Origin: Opitutaceae bacterium
GTDB lineage: Bacteria > Verrucomicrobiota > Verrucomicrobiia > Opitutales > Opitutaceae
NCBI GenBank assembly: GCA_030693515.1
Contig: JAUYAK010000093.1
Location: 99,325 to 163,324, forward strand
Direction of reading: 5' to 3'
Length of the DNA: 64,000 nucleotides
A program made the position numbers and the translations under genes. Below are positions 27,978 to 36,472 of the stretch, in pieces; position 1 is the stretch's first letter, and the number at the start of each line of letters is the position of its first letter. The notes beneath the pieces were generated by a model that saw nothing but the letters and a program-made list of their open reading frames with translations, searched no databases and had not been told where the DNA came from.

Positions 27978-28190
27978 TACTGAGAGAGCGTCGAAAAGGT
28001 TCTCCTGATTGTCATTCTGAGCGCAGCGAAGAATCCAGCAGGGCATTCGCACCGCTGAAAACGCCGCGCCGATCGAAGTGGGTTCTTCACTGCGCTCAGA
28101 ATCACAGGCCTTTTTCGACGCCCTCAGAGGCTTGAAGCGGCATTTCTCCATCGAAAAGGCCTGAGAGCGCGTCGAAAAAGGTTCTCGGCT
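27978..28190. repeat. Composite inverted repeat element (ATTCTGAGCGCAG family)
   Basis: Two arms, GTCATTCTGAGCGCAG.. near 28011-28036 and its near-complement in GGTTCTTCACTGCGCTCAG near 28080-28103, form a long imperfect inverted repeat. Outside them the motif GCGTCGAAAA..GG occurs directly at about 27984 and again at about 28168 (both followed by GGTTCTC), and inverted near 28110. The block lies between convergent genes in the 479-base gap 27919-28397, which contains no convincing gene. Confidence 0.7.
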
Positions 28191-28209
28191 GGAGGTGGTT
28201 TGCAGTCGA

Positions 28210-28294
28210 TGGCGTAGCAACGGCGTCCCTGCCCGCCGAGATTTGAGCGGACGTCGTGAACCGGCGGGCCGGGACGCCCGCCGCTGCTACGCCA
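28210..28294. repeat. Inverted repeat element (GGCGTAGCA...TGCTACGCC family)
   Basis: The arms at 28210-28238 and 28262-28294 begin GGCGTAGCA and end TGCTACGCC and enclose GC-rich cores (GGCGTCCCTGCCCGCCG and its near complement). The element at 41883-41963 is the same family. It sits between convergent genes beside the composite repeat and has REP/BIME-like structure. Confidence 0.7.
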
Positions 28295-28397
28295 TCGCCC
28301 GCCAACCCACTCCTGTCACGGACCTTTTTCGCGCACTCGCAGAAAATAATTCAAGCCACCGCGGCGGGCAACGGAGTGCCCGCCCTACCGCTTCTAC

Positions 28398-28883
28398 TCA
28401 GCCTTGGCGGCCGGCGGAATGCCCCAGGGTCTCTTGCAGCTTCCGCGCGCACATCGTCGCCGCAATCGCGGTCCCGCTCGCCGCTAGGAAAATGAGGCCG
28501 CCCATGAAAACTCCCGCCGGCCGGTCTTCTTTGTCGCCAAACACCACGACAAAAACGAGTCCGCCCGCCACGAAACCGATGAAGACGAGCATGCAACGCC
28601 TGATGGCGCGCAACGCCTCCACGGTCACCGGCGAGAACGCCCCATGTCGTCCGGTGTGCCCGAACAGCCCAAACGCCCGGTAGAGCGCCACGAAAAACGG
28701 GATCGAGCCCACATAGACATACGCGAGGAAAGGATCCTTGAAGTAGATTTCAAAGACCGTGGCCTGGGCATTCCGGCCCTCGAGGTGCGGCTCCCAAAGC
28801 ATGAGGGCAAGAATGCCGATGCCGGTGAGGACAAGGGCGGCCTGCAGAAACAATGCCGTGCTACGGTTCAGGGTTGGGCTCAT
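28398..28883 (-). CDS. DUF2975-type four-helix membrane protein
   Basis: 161 residues with four hydrophobic helices (FLQAALVLTGIGILALML; FLAYVYVGSIPFFVALY; MLVFIGFVAGGLVFVVVF; GVFMGGLIFLAASGTAIAAT). The spacing and the stretch LYRAFGLFG match DUF2975 membrane proteins, which usually sit beside a small XRE regulator; none is visible here. ATG 28883 (MSPTLNRS) is chosen over an upstream GTG. Function unknown. Confidence 0.75.
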   Translation of the reverse strand: MSPTLNRSTALFLQAALVLTGIGILALMLWEPHLEGRNAQATVFEIYFKDPFLAYVYVGSIPFFVALYRAFGLFGHTGRHGAFSPVTVEALRAIRRCMLVFIGFVAGGLVFVVVFGDKEDRPAGVFMGGLIFLAASGTAIAATMCARKLQETLGHSAGRQG

Positions 28884-28935
28884 GGCCGGTGAGGTTGGCG
28901 GAGCAGTGTGAAGCACCGATGATGCGGGGATGAAA

Positions 28936-29103
28936 TCAGCGTGAATTCGGCCCGGAGGCTCGGGGCGGGGTTTGAGTGCGGCGGCTCTGCGTGTTGAGCG
29001 TCTGCCGGAAAATCTCCTTCAGCTTGTCGCACTCCGCGATGAACTCGATCTGGCGGACGAGGCGCTGCGCGGCGGAGGAGGGAGAGTCGGAGGTGGGGCC
29101 CAC
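28936..29103 (-). pseudogene. N-terminal stump of an HD-domain hydrolase
   Basis: A 55-codon frame from a GTG at 29101-29103 encodes RLVRQIEFIAECDKLKEIFR then QTLNTQSRR. This is how HD_3-type phosphohydrolases begin, just before the conserved ENDAEHSWH metal site. Here the frame instead runs into unrelated sequence and stops, so the metal site and the rest of the domain (normally about 180 residues) are missing. Deletion by recombination is the simplest explanation, in keeping with the repeat-rich surroundings. The rest of 28884-29179 shows nothing else. Confidence 0.6.
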
Positions 29104-29179
29104 GAAAGACTCGAATCACACGAAAGGACGGCGGGCAACGAAGGAGAAAGCAGATAGACTACGAGATTGCTCGGTCTTC

Positions 29180-29401
29180 CTAGTTATTTGCTTTCTTTGA
29201 GCCCACTCTCGCGGCGACCTCTGGATGACGAAGTAGAAACGCATCGACCTGCGCGGATGTCGTTTCAAGCACGTCTTTGACCTGATGCATCTCTGGAGCG
29301 CCTAACGATGCCTCAACGTCCTTTTTGAAACGAGCAACAACATCGACCGCATACGCAATCCTGCGGTCGTCTGTTAGTCCCAAGTCATACACGGCGATCA
29401 A
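29180..29401 (-). CDS. Small hypothetical protein, possibly the 3' half of a frameshifted gene
   Basis: 73 residues beginning with TTG at 29399-29401, overlapping the stop of the upstream ORF by 4 bases. The sequence is mixed alpha-helical (YAVDVVARFKKDVEASLG, VKDVLETTSAQVDAFLLRH) with no recognised family. The frame stays open upstream of the TTG (DAGSYPIVASRIGEATS), overlapping the neighbouring ORF, so the two could be one frameshifted gene. GC is visibly lower than in neighbouring genes. Confidence 0.5.
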   Translation of the reverse strand: MIAVYDLGLTDDRRIAYAVDVVARFKKDVEASLGAPEMHQVKDVLETTSAQVDAFLLRHPEVAARVGSKKANN

Positions 29402-29655
29402 ACTCGTTGCCTCTCCAATCCGGCTCGCAACAATCGGGTAGGACCCCGCGTCGTGAATTTCTTGAACATCGTGTTGATCTTCGTCTGCTCCTCGTCGGGA
29501 AGTGCCGCGAACGACCTCAGAAACGCCTCATTGCTGTCCAATGGGCAATCGGCATGCCTGTCGCGTAGTTGTTTTTGAAAAATAAACGCGACCAGCCCCA
29601 CAAGGCAGCTCGCGACGAGAAACCCGGCGAGGAAGGATGTGAGCTTGGATTTCAC
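29398..29655 (-). CDS. Small membrane-anchored hypothetical protein
   Basis: 85 residues: positively charged start MKSKL, one hydrophobic segment (about 6-26, TSFLAGFLVASCLVGLVAFI) and a hydrophilic helical tail. Looks like an exported or anchored protein of unknown function. Its TGA overlaps the TTG of the next ORF, which suggests coupling or a frameshift within a single gene near 29440-29460. Base composition is lower in GC than the region average, compatible with acquired DNA. Confidence 0.5.
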   Translation of the reverse strand: MKSKLTSFLAGFLVASCLVGLVAFIFQKQLRDRHADCPLDSNEAFLRSFAALPDEEQTKINTMFKKFTTRGPTRLLRAGLERQRV

Positions 29656-29731
29656 TGTTTGGGAGGTGTTGTTCGTGGCTCCGTCTAGATTGATGGAGCT
29701 GGGTGTCGGCGGGCAAATGTTGTCTGTCGGG

Positions 29732-32392
29732 CTACAGGCTCTTGATGTAGAGCACGAGCGACGCGAGCTGTGACTCGCTCAGCATGCCGGCGTAGCTCGG
29801 CATCGCGAATTCGCCCTTCTCGAAACCGGCCGCAACCTTCGCGGGGGCGTCGAGGATCGATTCACGGAGATAGGCGTCGTCGGCGGTGATGGTCGCGGGC
29901 TTGCCCGCGATGAAGACCGCACGCTGCGAACCGGCGAGGCCCTTCCAGGTGGGGCCGGAGCGATCCGCCATGCGGTTGGCCGACTCGAAGTGGCACGCGA
30001 CGCACGCGAAGAGCTGCGCGACGCGCTTGCCCTCGTCGATGCTCACCGGGCCCGCGACCTGCGCCACCGCCGCGCGGGGCGTGAGATCGATCGTGATGGC
30101 GTCGAAGCCCTCGGCGCGCGGATCGAATTTCGCGAGTTCGTAAGGCGTGGTGTAGGCGTTGTCGTCGAAGGCGAGGCCGGCGGCCGTCGCGAGCGACCAG
30201 CCTACGCGGAGCTGCTGCACGGGCTTCAGGCCCGGCACGCCGATGAAGACGCTGCGGCCGTCGCGCGAAAGATACGCGCTGCTCGGCACGAGCGAATCCT
30301 GGCCGGGCGTGCCGTCGGCCTTGAACTGCGGCGAGCCGTATTTGTAGGTGCGCTGGTAGCCCCACGTCTGGAGCGAATAGCTCGCGGGGTCGGCGGCCTT
30401 CTTCGGATCGAGCGCGACGTCGAACGTGACCAGCACTCCCTGCTCCATCGGCACGACCGCGCGGGGGATCGTGACCGGCGCGCCGGTGTAGCGCACGCGG
30501 CCGAGGCCGGCGGGGACATCAAGGATGTTGCCCCAGCCGAGCACCTGGAAACCGGCGACGTAGAACTGGCCGTCGCGCGGATTCACGGCGCCGTTGAGCG
30601 GCGTGAACTCAAACGCGCGCGTCACACTCACCACCGCGGCCTGGAGACGCGGCGTGCGCTCGTTGAGCAGCACACGGAAGAGCTCCGGCTTGTTGAAGCC
30701 GATGTGGACGAGCGCGTCGTTGAGCGGGCCCATCTTGGCCCCAAAGAGCCACGCCTGCGACATCGCGGAAGTATTGATCGGGTGCGGAATCCACGTGAGC
30801 GGTTCGGCGGGCGGCGACGGATAGATTTCCTTCGGCTGGAACGGCGCGAGAAACCCATAGAACTGCCGGTCGCGCACGACGTGCAGCGGCGTCGAGGGGA
30901 TGTAGTGGCCCTGCTGGTCACTCGAGGTGACGAGGCCGGTGCGCGGATTGACGCCGATGTTGGGCTGGCGGAAGCCGTAGCCGAGCACGGTCGAGCTGCG
31001 GCCGTCGGCGGAGAGGCGCAGCACGCTGCCGTTGTGCTTGCCGAGCGTCGTGGCCTGCTGGCCGCCCTTGGCGATCACGAATTCGCCGCCGGGCGCGAGG
31101 CGGATCTGCGCGGGAAACTCGCGCATGTCGGCCGTCTGGCCGAAGCAGTTCGAGAACATCTCATGCACGTCGGCCTCGCCGTCGCCATCCGTGTCGCGCA
31201 GGCGCCAGACGCCGTTCTTGTCGAAGGCGAAAATCTCGTCGTTGCGGATCGCGACCGTCATCGGCTCGTGCAGGCCGGAGGCAAAGCGCCGCCACGTGAC
31301 GCGGCCCGCCGGATCGCCCAAGCCGCGCACGAACCACACATCGCCGTCGAGCGTGGGCATCACGCCGGTGCCGTCGGTGAGAAACTGGATGTCGGCCGGG
31401 CGCAGGCCGCGCCGCCACGGATTCTTTTCCGGCAACGCAACGTGATCGACTACGTAGGCCTCCTGGGCGGTCGAAAGCTTAATCGTAGTCGCGACCTCCT
31501 GCGGCCAGCGCGGGGCGCGGGGCGCGGTGGGGATCGCGCGCGGTTGCAGCGCCGCGACCGTGCCGCCGGTGGAAAACGCCACCGCCAGCGCGATCGGCTG
31601 CGCACGGGGCGCGACACGCACGGTCCACACCGCCTGCTCCTCGCCGAGGGCGGCCGCACCAGCGCCGCCCGCCAGGGTGATCGCAGTGCCGGGGGTCTTG
31701 CGGCCGAGCACGAGCCGCAGCGGCTCGCGCGCCGCGCCGATCTCGAGGTGCCGCTCGATCACGGGCTGGCCGTTTTGCTCCGACGTTGTGAACCATTCGC
31801 GGATCGCCGCGCCGCCGGCGGAATATTCGAGGACGACGCCGTCGCGCACGAGGCGCAGGGCGTTGAAGCGGCCCAGCGCCGCCGACAGCGGGCCGCGGCC
31901 GACCTCCTCCGGGCTCGGCGCCGGCTCTCGCGGATCGTCGAGCGAGAGGCGGTCGCCGGCCTGCCAGCCGGGATAAATCCCCGCGGCGAGCCACACTGCG
32001 CCCACCGGCGTGGGCAGGTCGGTCTGGCCGCCGGGCGTCTTGCGGCTCACGTCGTGATACGAGCCGGGCGCGAGGGCCGAGGGCTTCACGCCCGCGCCGC
32101 GCCACACCGCGGCGACGCGCAGCAGATCGGGATCGAAGCACGCCCAGCTGTCGCGCCCGAGGTTCAGGATGATCCCGCGCGGCGTGAGGTTGTCGGCCGG
32201 CAGATCGGCGCCGGCCTTGCGGGCATCGAGCACGCTGGAGAAGAAAGGAAAGTCCGGCTCGACCCACGCGGCGAGCGGGGAGTCCGCGGCCGGGGCGGCC
32301 TTGCGGACGTTTTTCTTGGCCGCCTTGGCCTCGGCGGCCGCAACCGGCAGCGCAAGGGCACAGGCGAGAACAACGAGGACGGGACGAAGCAT
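29732..32392 (-). CDS. Exported DUF6797/beta-propeller protein with C-terminal cytochrome c domain
   Basis: 886 residues with a signal peptide (about 1-20). The N-terminal domain (about 40-290, PDFPFFSSVLDARKAG, GIILNLGRDSWACFDPDLLR) resembles DUF6797. The middle (about 310-660) is a propeller of the type found in PVC membrane-bound dehydrogenases (VWRLRDTDGDGEADVHEMF, INTSAMSQAW). The last 95 residues form a class I cytochrome c with heme motif C797-V-A-C-H801 and a likely axial Met864 in FAMPSYAGML. These proteins are thought to oxidise sugars or alcohols in the periplasm and pass electrons to the heme. The substrate is unknown; the acetylesterase at 32436 is a likely functional neighbour. 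Confidence 0.83.
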   Translation of the reverse strand: MLRPVLVVLACALALPVAAAEAKAAKKNVRKAAPAADSPLAAWVEPDFPFFSSVLDARKAGADLPADNLTPRGIILNLGRDSWACFDPDLLRVAAVWRGAGVKPSALAPGSYHDVSRKTPGGQTDLPTPVGAVWLAAGIYPGWQAGDRLSLDDPREPAPSPEEVGRGPLSAALGRFNALRLVRDGVVLEYSAGGAAIREWFTTSEQNGQPVIERHLEIGAAREPLRLVLGRKTPGTAITLAGGAGAAALGEEQAVWTVRVAPRAQPIALAVAFSTGGTVAALQPRAIPTAPRAPRWPQEVATTIKLSTAQEAYVVDHVALPEKNPWRRGLRPADIQFLTDGTGVMPTLDGDVWFVRGLGDPAGRVTWRRFASGLHEPMTVAIRNDEIFAFDKNGVWRLRDTDGDGEADVHEMFSNCFGQTADMREFPAQIRLAPGGEFVIAKGGQQATTLGKHNGSVLRLSADGRSSTVLGYGFRQPNIGVNPRTGLVTSSDQQGHYIPSTPLHVVRDRQFYGFLAPFQPKEIYPSPPAEPLTWIPHPINTSAMSQAWLFGAKMGPLNDALVHIGFNKPELFRVLLNERTPRLQAAVVSVTRAFEFTPLNGAVNPRDGQFYVAGFQVLGWGNILDVPAGLGRVRYTGAPVTIPRAVVPMEQGVLVTFDVALDPKKAADPASYSLQTWGYQRTYKYGSPQFKADGTPGQDSLVPSSAYLSRDGRSVFIGVPGLKPVQQLRVGWSLATAAGLAFDDNAYTTPYELAKFDPRAEGFDAITIDLTPRAAVAQVAGPVSIDEGKRVAQLFACVACHFESANRMADRSGPTWKGLAGSQRAVFIAGKPATITADDAYLRESILDAPAKVAAGFEKGEFAMPSYAGMLSESQLASLVLYIKSL

Positions 32393-32435
32393 AGTGGAAA
32401 GAAAAGCGCTGTGGGCCGCGATGGCCAGCCTTCGC

Positions 32436-33299
32436 CTACGGGGCTGCGGCGACCGCTGTGCCCTGGGGCGAGAGCACGCCCGCGATCGGGCTCGCCGGCA
32501 TGGCCTTCAGCCCGGCGACCACCCGCGCCGCGTGCAGGTCCGCCCCCACCGCGCCAAAGTGCGTGTGGTCCTGCGGATAAAGCGCCTTGGTTTGCGCTTC
32601 GCCCAGCGCGTCAAACGCGTCCGCCATGGCGTTGCTCAAGTCGAAGAACGCCACGCCCGCCGCGCGCGCGACCTCCGCCGACCAGCGGCTGTGGCGCGTG
32701 CCGCGCTCGACCTTGCCGTCTTTCCAGACGCTGCGGATCGTGAGCGAGAGCACGATGGGCGTCGCGCCCTTGGCCTTCGTGTCGGCGATCATCTTGCGCA
32801 GATACCAGCCAAAGGTATGCACGACCTCGGCTTTCTTGGTGATGATGTTGTCCACCGCGCGCGTCTCCTCGCCGAGGCCGGGGATCGAGCCGCGGGCGCG
32901 ACGCGCCGCCACGGGCACGGAGTCGTCCTCGTTCACCGGACTCGCATCGTTGTGCCCGAACTGAATCAGGACGATGTCGCCCGCCTTGAGGTCGGTCAGG
33001 AGCTGGGCCCACAGGCCCTCGGTGATGAAGGTGCGGCTGCTGCGCCCGCCGCGCGCCCGGTTGGCGACGTTGACCTTGGCCAAATCAAAATAGTCCGCGA
33101 AGGGCACCGCCCAGCCCTGCTGCGTCTCGCCCCGCCCGCGCGCCGCAGTGGAATCACCGGCCACGAAGAGGGTGGGCAGCGCGGGATTGAGCGGCGCGCG
33201 CGCCGCGGCGGGGTTTTGTTTCAGGTCGGGCGCAGGGGTCTGGGCGGCAAGCGTGGCAGCCATCAGGAGAGGAAACAGGGCGGGACGGAGGAAGCGCAT
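32436..33299 (-). CDS. Secreted SGNH hydrolase, rhamnogalacturonan-acetylesterase-like
   Basis: 287 residues with signal peptide (about 1-20). SGNH blocks: block I FVAGDSTAARG with nucleophile Ser50, block II ARGGRSSRTF, block III IQFGHND, block V DHTHFGAVG with the Asp-x-x-His pair. This set and spacing fit rhamnogalacturonan acetylesterases (CE12 type), which deacetylate pectin backbones. It lies 43 bases upstream of the cytochrome gene on the same strand, probably one transcript. ATG 33297-33299 is preferred over the adjacent GTG. Confidence 0.85.
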   Translation of the reverse strand: MRFLRPALFPLLMAATLAAQTPAPDLKQNPAAARAPLNPALPTLFVAGDSTAARGRGETQQGWAVPFADYFDLAKVNVANRARGGRSSRTFITEGLWAQLLTDLKAGDIVLIQFGHNDASPVNEDDSVPVAARRARGSIPGLGEETRAVDNIITKKAEVVHTFGWYLRKMIADTKAKGATPIVLSLTIRSVWKDGKVERGTRHSRWSAEVARAAGVAFFDLSNAMADAFDALGEAQTKALYPQDHTHFGAVGADLHAARVVAGLKAMPASPIAGVLSPQGTAVAAAP

Positions 33300-33370
33300 C
33301 ACCCGCGCGAGACGGACGCCCGTCGCGGTGGGTGCGGGAAATTCGGGCGCGGGCGGTGCTCTGCTTGAAG

Positions 33371-33444
33371 TAGGGCGGGTCTGTGACCCGCCCTTTCACG
33401 CGATGAGTGTTCGAGAACCAAGGGCGGGTCACAGACCCGCCCTA
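33371..33444. repeat. Perfect 24-bp inverted repeat of the GGGCGGGTC family
   Basis: Arms at 33371-33394 and 33421-33444 are exact reverse complements. Each arm is itself a palindrome: GGGCGGGTC, TGT or ACA spacer, GACCCGCCC. The 26-base spacer is AT-richer. It lies in the divergent gap 33300-33523. The same element occurs at 54361-54429 and a single decayed arm at 63861-63878. Confidence 0.85.
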
Positions 33445-33523
33445 CGGACAAACCCTCTCACGGCGGAAATTCGGCGTGCAGCCCCGCGGGCGGCGGCGCA
33501 AGGTCGGCCCTCCTCCCCGCCCC

Positions 33524-35017
33524 ATGAAATTCCTCCGCCTTCTCGCCTCCGCCCTCCTACTTGCCTCCGCCGCCAGTGCAGCCGAGGCCCGCGCGCTGCC
33601 CCGCGCCACGCCCGAGTCGCAAGGCGTGTCGTCCGCGGCGCTGCTCGCCCTGATCGACGAGGCGGAGGCGAAAATCAACGCGCTGCACAGCGTGATGATC
33701 GTGCGCCATGGCCGCGTGATCGCGGAGGGCTGGTGGGCGCCGTATGCGGAGGCGGAGCCGCACCAGATGTTTTCGCTCAGCAAGAGCTTCACCTCGACGG
33801 CCGTCGGCCTCGCGATTGCCGACGGGAAATTTTCCACGGATGATCCCGTGCTGAAGTTTTTCCCGGACGAGGCGCCGGAAAAGCCCAGCGCCAACCTGCG
33901 CGCGATGCGCGTGCGCGACCTGCTCACGATGTCCACCGGCCACCACAGCGAGGACATCGCGGGTTTCCCCTACAACGACGACACGAGCGCGGTGAAAAAA
34001 TTCCTCGCGCTGCCCGTCGCGCACAAGCCGGGAACCTTCTTCGTCTATAACACGCCGGCGACGTTCATGCTCTCGGCCATCGTGCAGAAGACCACGGGCC
34101 AGAGCGTGCTCGCCTACCTGCGCCCGCGGCTGTTTGAGCCGCTCGGCATCGCGGACCCGGCGTGGGAGGCGAACAAGCAGGGCATCTCGATGGGCGGCTT
34201 CGGCCTCAGCCTCCGCACCGAGGACATCGCGAAGTTCGGCCAGCTCTACCTGCAAAAAGGGAAATGGAACGGACAGCAACTCGTGCCCGCCGCGTGGACC
34301 GAGACGGCGACCGCGCGCTGGATGTCCAACGGCAGCAACCCAGCGAGCGACTGGGAGCAGGGCTACGGTTTCCAGTTCTGGCGCTGTCGCCACGGCGCCA
34401 TCCGCGGCGACGGGGCGCACGGGCAGTTCTGCGTGGTGCTGGCCGAGCAGGACACCGTGATCGCGATCACGGCGGGCACGCGAGATTTGCAGGGCGTGCT
34501 GAACGTCGTGTGGGCGAAGCTGCTGCCGGCGTTGCAAAACAAGTCCCCACTCCCGGCCGACCCCGACGCCCACGCGAAGCTGAAGAGCAGGCTCGCGGGC
34601 CTCTCGCTGAAGCATCCCGTGGCGATCGCGACGCCCGCACTCGCCCAGGAAATCGCGGGGCGGCGCTATGTGTTTCCCAAGGAAGCCTTCGGGATCGAAA
34701 GCGTCACTCTCACGCCTTCGTCGGGCGATCCCCGCGCGACCCAACTCACCACGGTGGTCGCCGGCCGGCGTGAGCGCGTCGTTCTCGTCCCGGGGGCGTG
34801 GGAGCGCGGCGAAGTCGCGAGCGGGCCCATTGCGGGGGTCGTGGCGCTCGGCGGTGCTTGGACCGCGGCCGATACGTTCACCCTTGATGTGGTGCGCTAC
34901 CGCACACCGTTTGTGCTGCGCCATCGCCTGAAATTTAACGGCGACGAAGTCGCCCTCACCGTCGAGCCCAACGTCGGTGGTCCGCCCGGGCAACCGGTCG
35001 TCGGCCGCCGCGAGTAA
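33524..35017 (+). CDS. Secreted beta-lactamase-fold serine hydrolase
   Basis: 497 residues with a signal peptide (about 1-22). The class C beta-lactamase/esterase domain (about 25-360) has nucleophile Ser84 in SLSK (SxxK), the YNT tyrosine motif in FFVYNTPAT, and HGQF near residue 305 in place of KTG. A C-terminal beta-rich domain (about 390-497) is separate. Relatives are esterases, D-aminopeptidases and a few true lactamases; with pectin-type neighbours an esterase is most likely. ATG 33524 gives a clean signal peptide. Confidence 0.85.
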   Translation: MKFLRLLASALLLASAASAAEARALPRATPESQGVSSAALLALIDEAEAKINALHSVMIVRHGRVIAEGWWAPYAEAEPHQMFSLSKSFTSTAVGLAIADGKFSTDDPVLKFFPDEAPEKPSANLRAMRVRDLLTMSTGHHSEDIAGFPYNDDTSAVKKFLALPVAHKPGTFFVYNTPATFMLSAIVQKTTGQSVLAYLRPRLFEPLGIADPAWEANKQGISMGGFGLSLRTEDIAKFGQLYLQKGKWNGQQLVPAAWTETATARWMSNGSNPASDWEQGYGFQFWRCRHGAIRGDGAHGQFCVVLAEQDTVIAITAGTRDLQGVLNVVWAKLLPALQNKSPLPADPDAHAKLKSRLAGLSLKHPVAIATPALAQEIAGRRYVFPKEAFGIESVTLTPSSGDPRATQLTTVVAGRRERVVLVPGAWERGEVASGPIAGVVALGGAWTAADTFTLDVVRYRTPFVLRHRLKFNGDEVALTVEPNVGGPPGQPVVGRRE

Positions 35018-35034
35018 ACGAATAAAATTTTCCC

Positions 35035-36360
35035 ATGCGCTCCACCCTGCTCATCGCGCCGCTCGCGTTGCTTTTCACTGTCACGCTGGGCTCCGCTGCG
35101 GCGGTGAAGGACCGCGAGGGCGCGGTGCGCGGAGACAAGGCCAAGATGGAGAGCGACGCGCGCTGGCTCTACAACGACGTGGACCGCGGCTTCGCCGAAG
35201 CCAAGGCGACGGGCAAGCCGCTGCTCGTCGTGTTGCGCTGCATCCCCTGCCTCTCGTGCGTGGGCCTCGACGCCGCCGTGCTGCAGGAGCCCGAGCTCGC
35301 CCCGCTCCTCGATGAATTCGTGTGCGTGCGCCTGATCAACGCCAACGCGATCGACCTCGCGCGCTTCCAGTTCGACTACGACCTCTCGTTCTCGACGCTC
35401 TTCTTCAACGCCGACGGCACACTCTACGGCCGCTACGGCTCCTGGGTCCACCAGGTCGATCCCGACGCCAAGGAAACGATCGGCTACCGGCGCGCGCTCG
35501 AGGGCGCGCTCGCGCTGCACCGCGGCTACCCGGCGAACCGCGCCGCCCTCGCGGGCAAGCAGGGCGAGCCGGTGCCATTTCGCACGCCCGTCGAAATCCC
35601 CGAGCTCGCGAAAAAATACGGCCGCGAACTCAACTGGGGCGGCAACGTCGTGCAGAGCTGCGTGCATTGCCACCAGGTCGGCGAGGCGTTTCGCGGCCAC
35701 TACCGCGAGCAAGGCGAGCCGGTGCCGCCCGCGCGCATCTATCCGATGCCCGCCGCCGAAACCATCGGCCTCAGCCTCGCGCCCGATCAGGCGGCGACGG
35801 TGACGGCCGTCGCGCCGGGGAGCATCGCGGCGCGCGCGGGCTTCCGGGCGGGCGATGCCTTCGCAAGTTTCGCGGGCCAGCCGCTGATCTCGGTCGCGGA
35901 TTTTTCCTGGGTGCTGCACGGCGCGCCGGAGGCCGGCACGATCGCCGCCGTCGTGCGACGCGATGGAAAAGAATGGCCCCTCACGCTCGCGCTGCCCGCC
36001 GGCTGGCGTTCACAAAGCGACATTTCGCGCCGCGTCGGCACATGGTCCATGCGCGCGATGGCGTTTGGCGGCCTGACGCTCACCGACCTCGACGCGGGCA
36101 CGCGTCAAGCGCGCGGCCTCGGGGCCGAGGGCCTCGCGCTGCTCGTGAAGGGCATGGGCAATTTCAACAAGCATGGCCTCGCGAAAAAATCCGGCTTCCT
36201 GAAGGACGACGTGATCGTGAGTTTCGCCGGCGAGACAGCGCGCCTTAGCGAGGGCGAACTCATCGGCCGCGTGCTGGCAAAGACCACGATCGGCGAGACC
36301 GTCGAGGTGACCGTGCTGCGCGGGACCGAGCGCGTCGCGCTGACGCTGCCGATGCAGTGA
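35035..36360 (+). CDS. Exported thioredoxin-fold/PDZ protein with a CxxCH motif
   Basis: 441 residues with a signal peptide (about 1-23). Residues about 40-165 resemble a thioredoxin-like domain of the DUF255/thioredoxin_7 type with cysteines at 69, 72 and 75 (CIPCLSC). Residues 209-213 are CVHCH, a possible c-type heme site or metal-binding pair. Two PDZ domains follow (about 245-325 and 340-435; TVTAVAPGSIAARAGFRAGD, LAKKSGFLKDDVIVSFAG). No protease domain. It follows the serine hydrolase by 17 bases and is probably co-transcribed. Function unknown; a periplasmic redox sensor or chaperone is plausible. Confidence 0.75.
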   Translation: MRSTLLIAPLALLFTVTLGSAAAVKDREGAVRGDKAKMESDARWLYNDVDRGFAEAKATGKPLLVVLRCIPCLSCVGLDAAVLQEPELAPLLDEFVCVRLINANAIDLARFQFDYDLSFSTLFFNADGTLYGRYGSWVHQVDPDAKETIGYRRALEGALALHRGYPANRAALAGKQGEPVPFRTPVEIPELAKKYGRELNWGGNVVQSCVHCHQVGEAFRGHYREQGEPVPPARIYPMPAAETIGLSLAPDQAATVTAVAPGSIAARAGFRAGDAFASFAGQPLISVADFSWVLHGAPEAGTIAAVVRRDGKEWPLTLALPAGWRSQSDISRRVGTWSMRAMAFGGLTLTDLDAGTRQARGLGAEGLALLVKGMGNFNKHGLAKKSGFLKDDVIVSFAGETARLSEGELIGRVLAKTTIGETVEVTVLRGTERVALTLPMQ

Positions 36361-36452
36361 GAAAGGTGGGGGCGGCTCTCCGCGCCGCCCTGAGTTTCAG
36401 CGGCGAATCACCCTTGAATCCAGGCCGGCTCAGAGAGCCGGCCTCACCTTTC
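36361..36452. repeat. Convergent-gene inverted repeat with two hairpins
   Basis: The outer arms GAAAGGTG (36361-36368) and CACCTTTC (36445-36452) are complementary. Inside are the hairpins GGCGGC..GCCGCC (36371-36389) and AGGCCGGCTC..GAGCCGGCCT (36422-36444). It directly follows the stop of the PDZ gene and precedes the end of the convergent coiled-coil gene, so it may also terminate both transcripts, though no T-run is present. Confidence 0.6.
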
Positions 36453-36472
36453 CATGACCGACGCCGCACCCC

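Noticed and set aside
27944..28135. 63-codon plus-strand ORF in the repeat block
   Set aside because: Entirely made of the inverted repeat; no coding signature.
29990..32743. 917-codon plus-strand frame opposite the cytochrome gene
   Set aside because: Arg/His-rich shadow; the minus-strand gene has signal peptide, propeller and CxxCH.
33371..33444. CRISPR repeat
   Set aside because: Only two arms in inverted, not direct, orientation and no spacer series.
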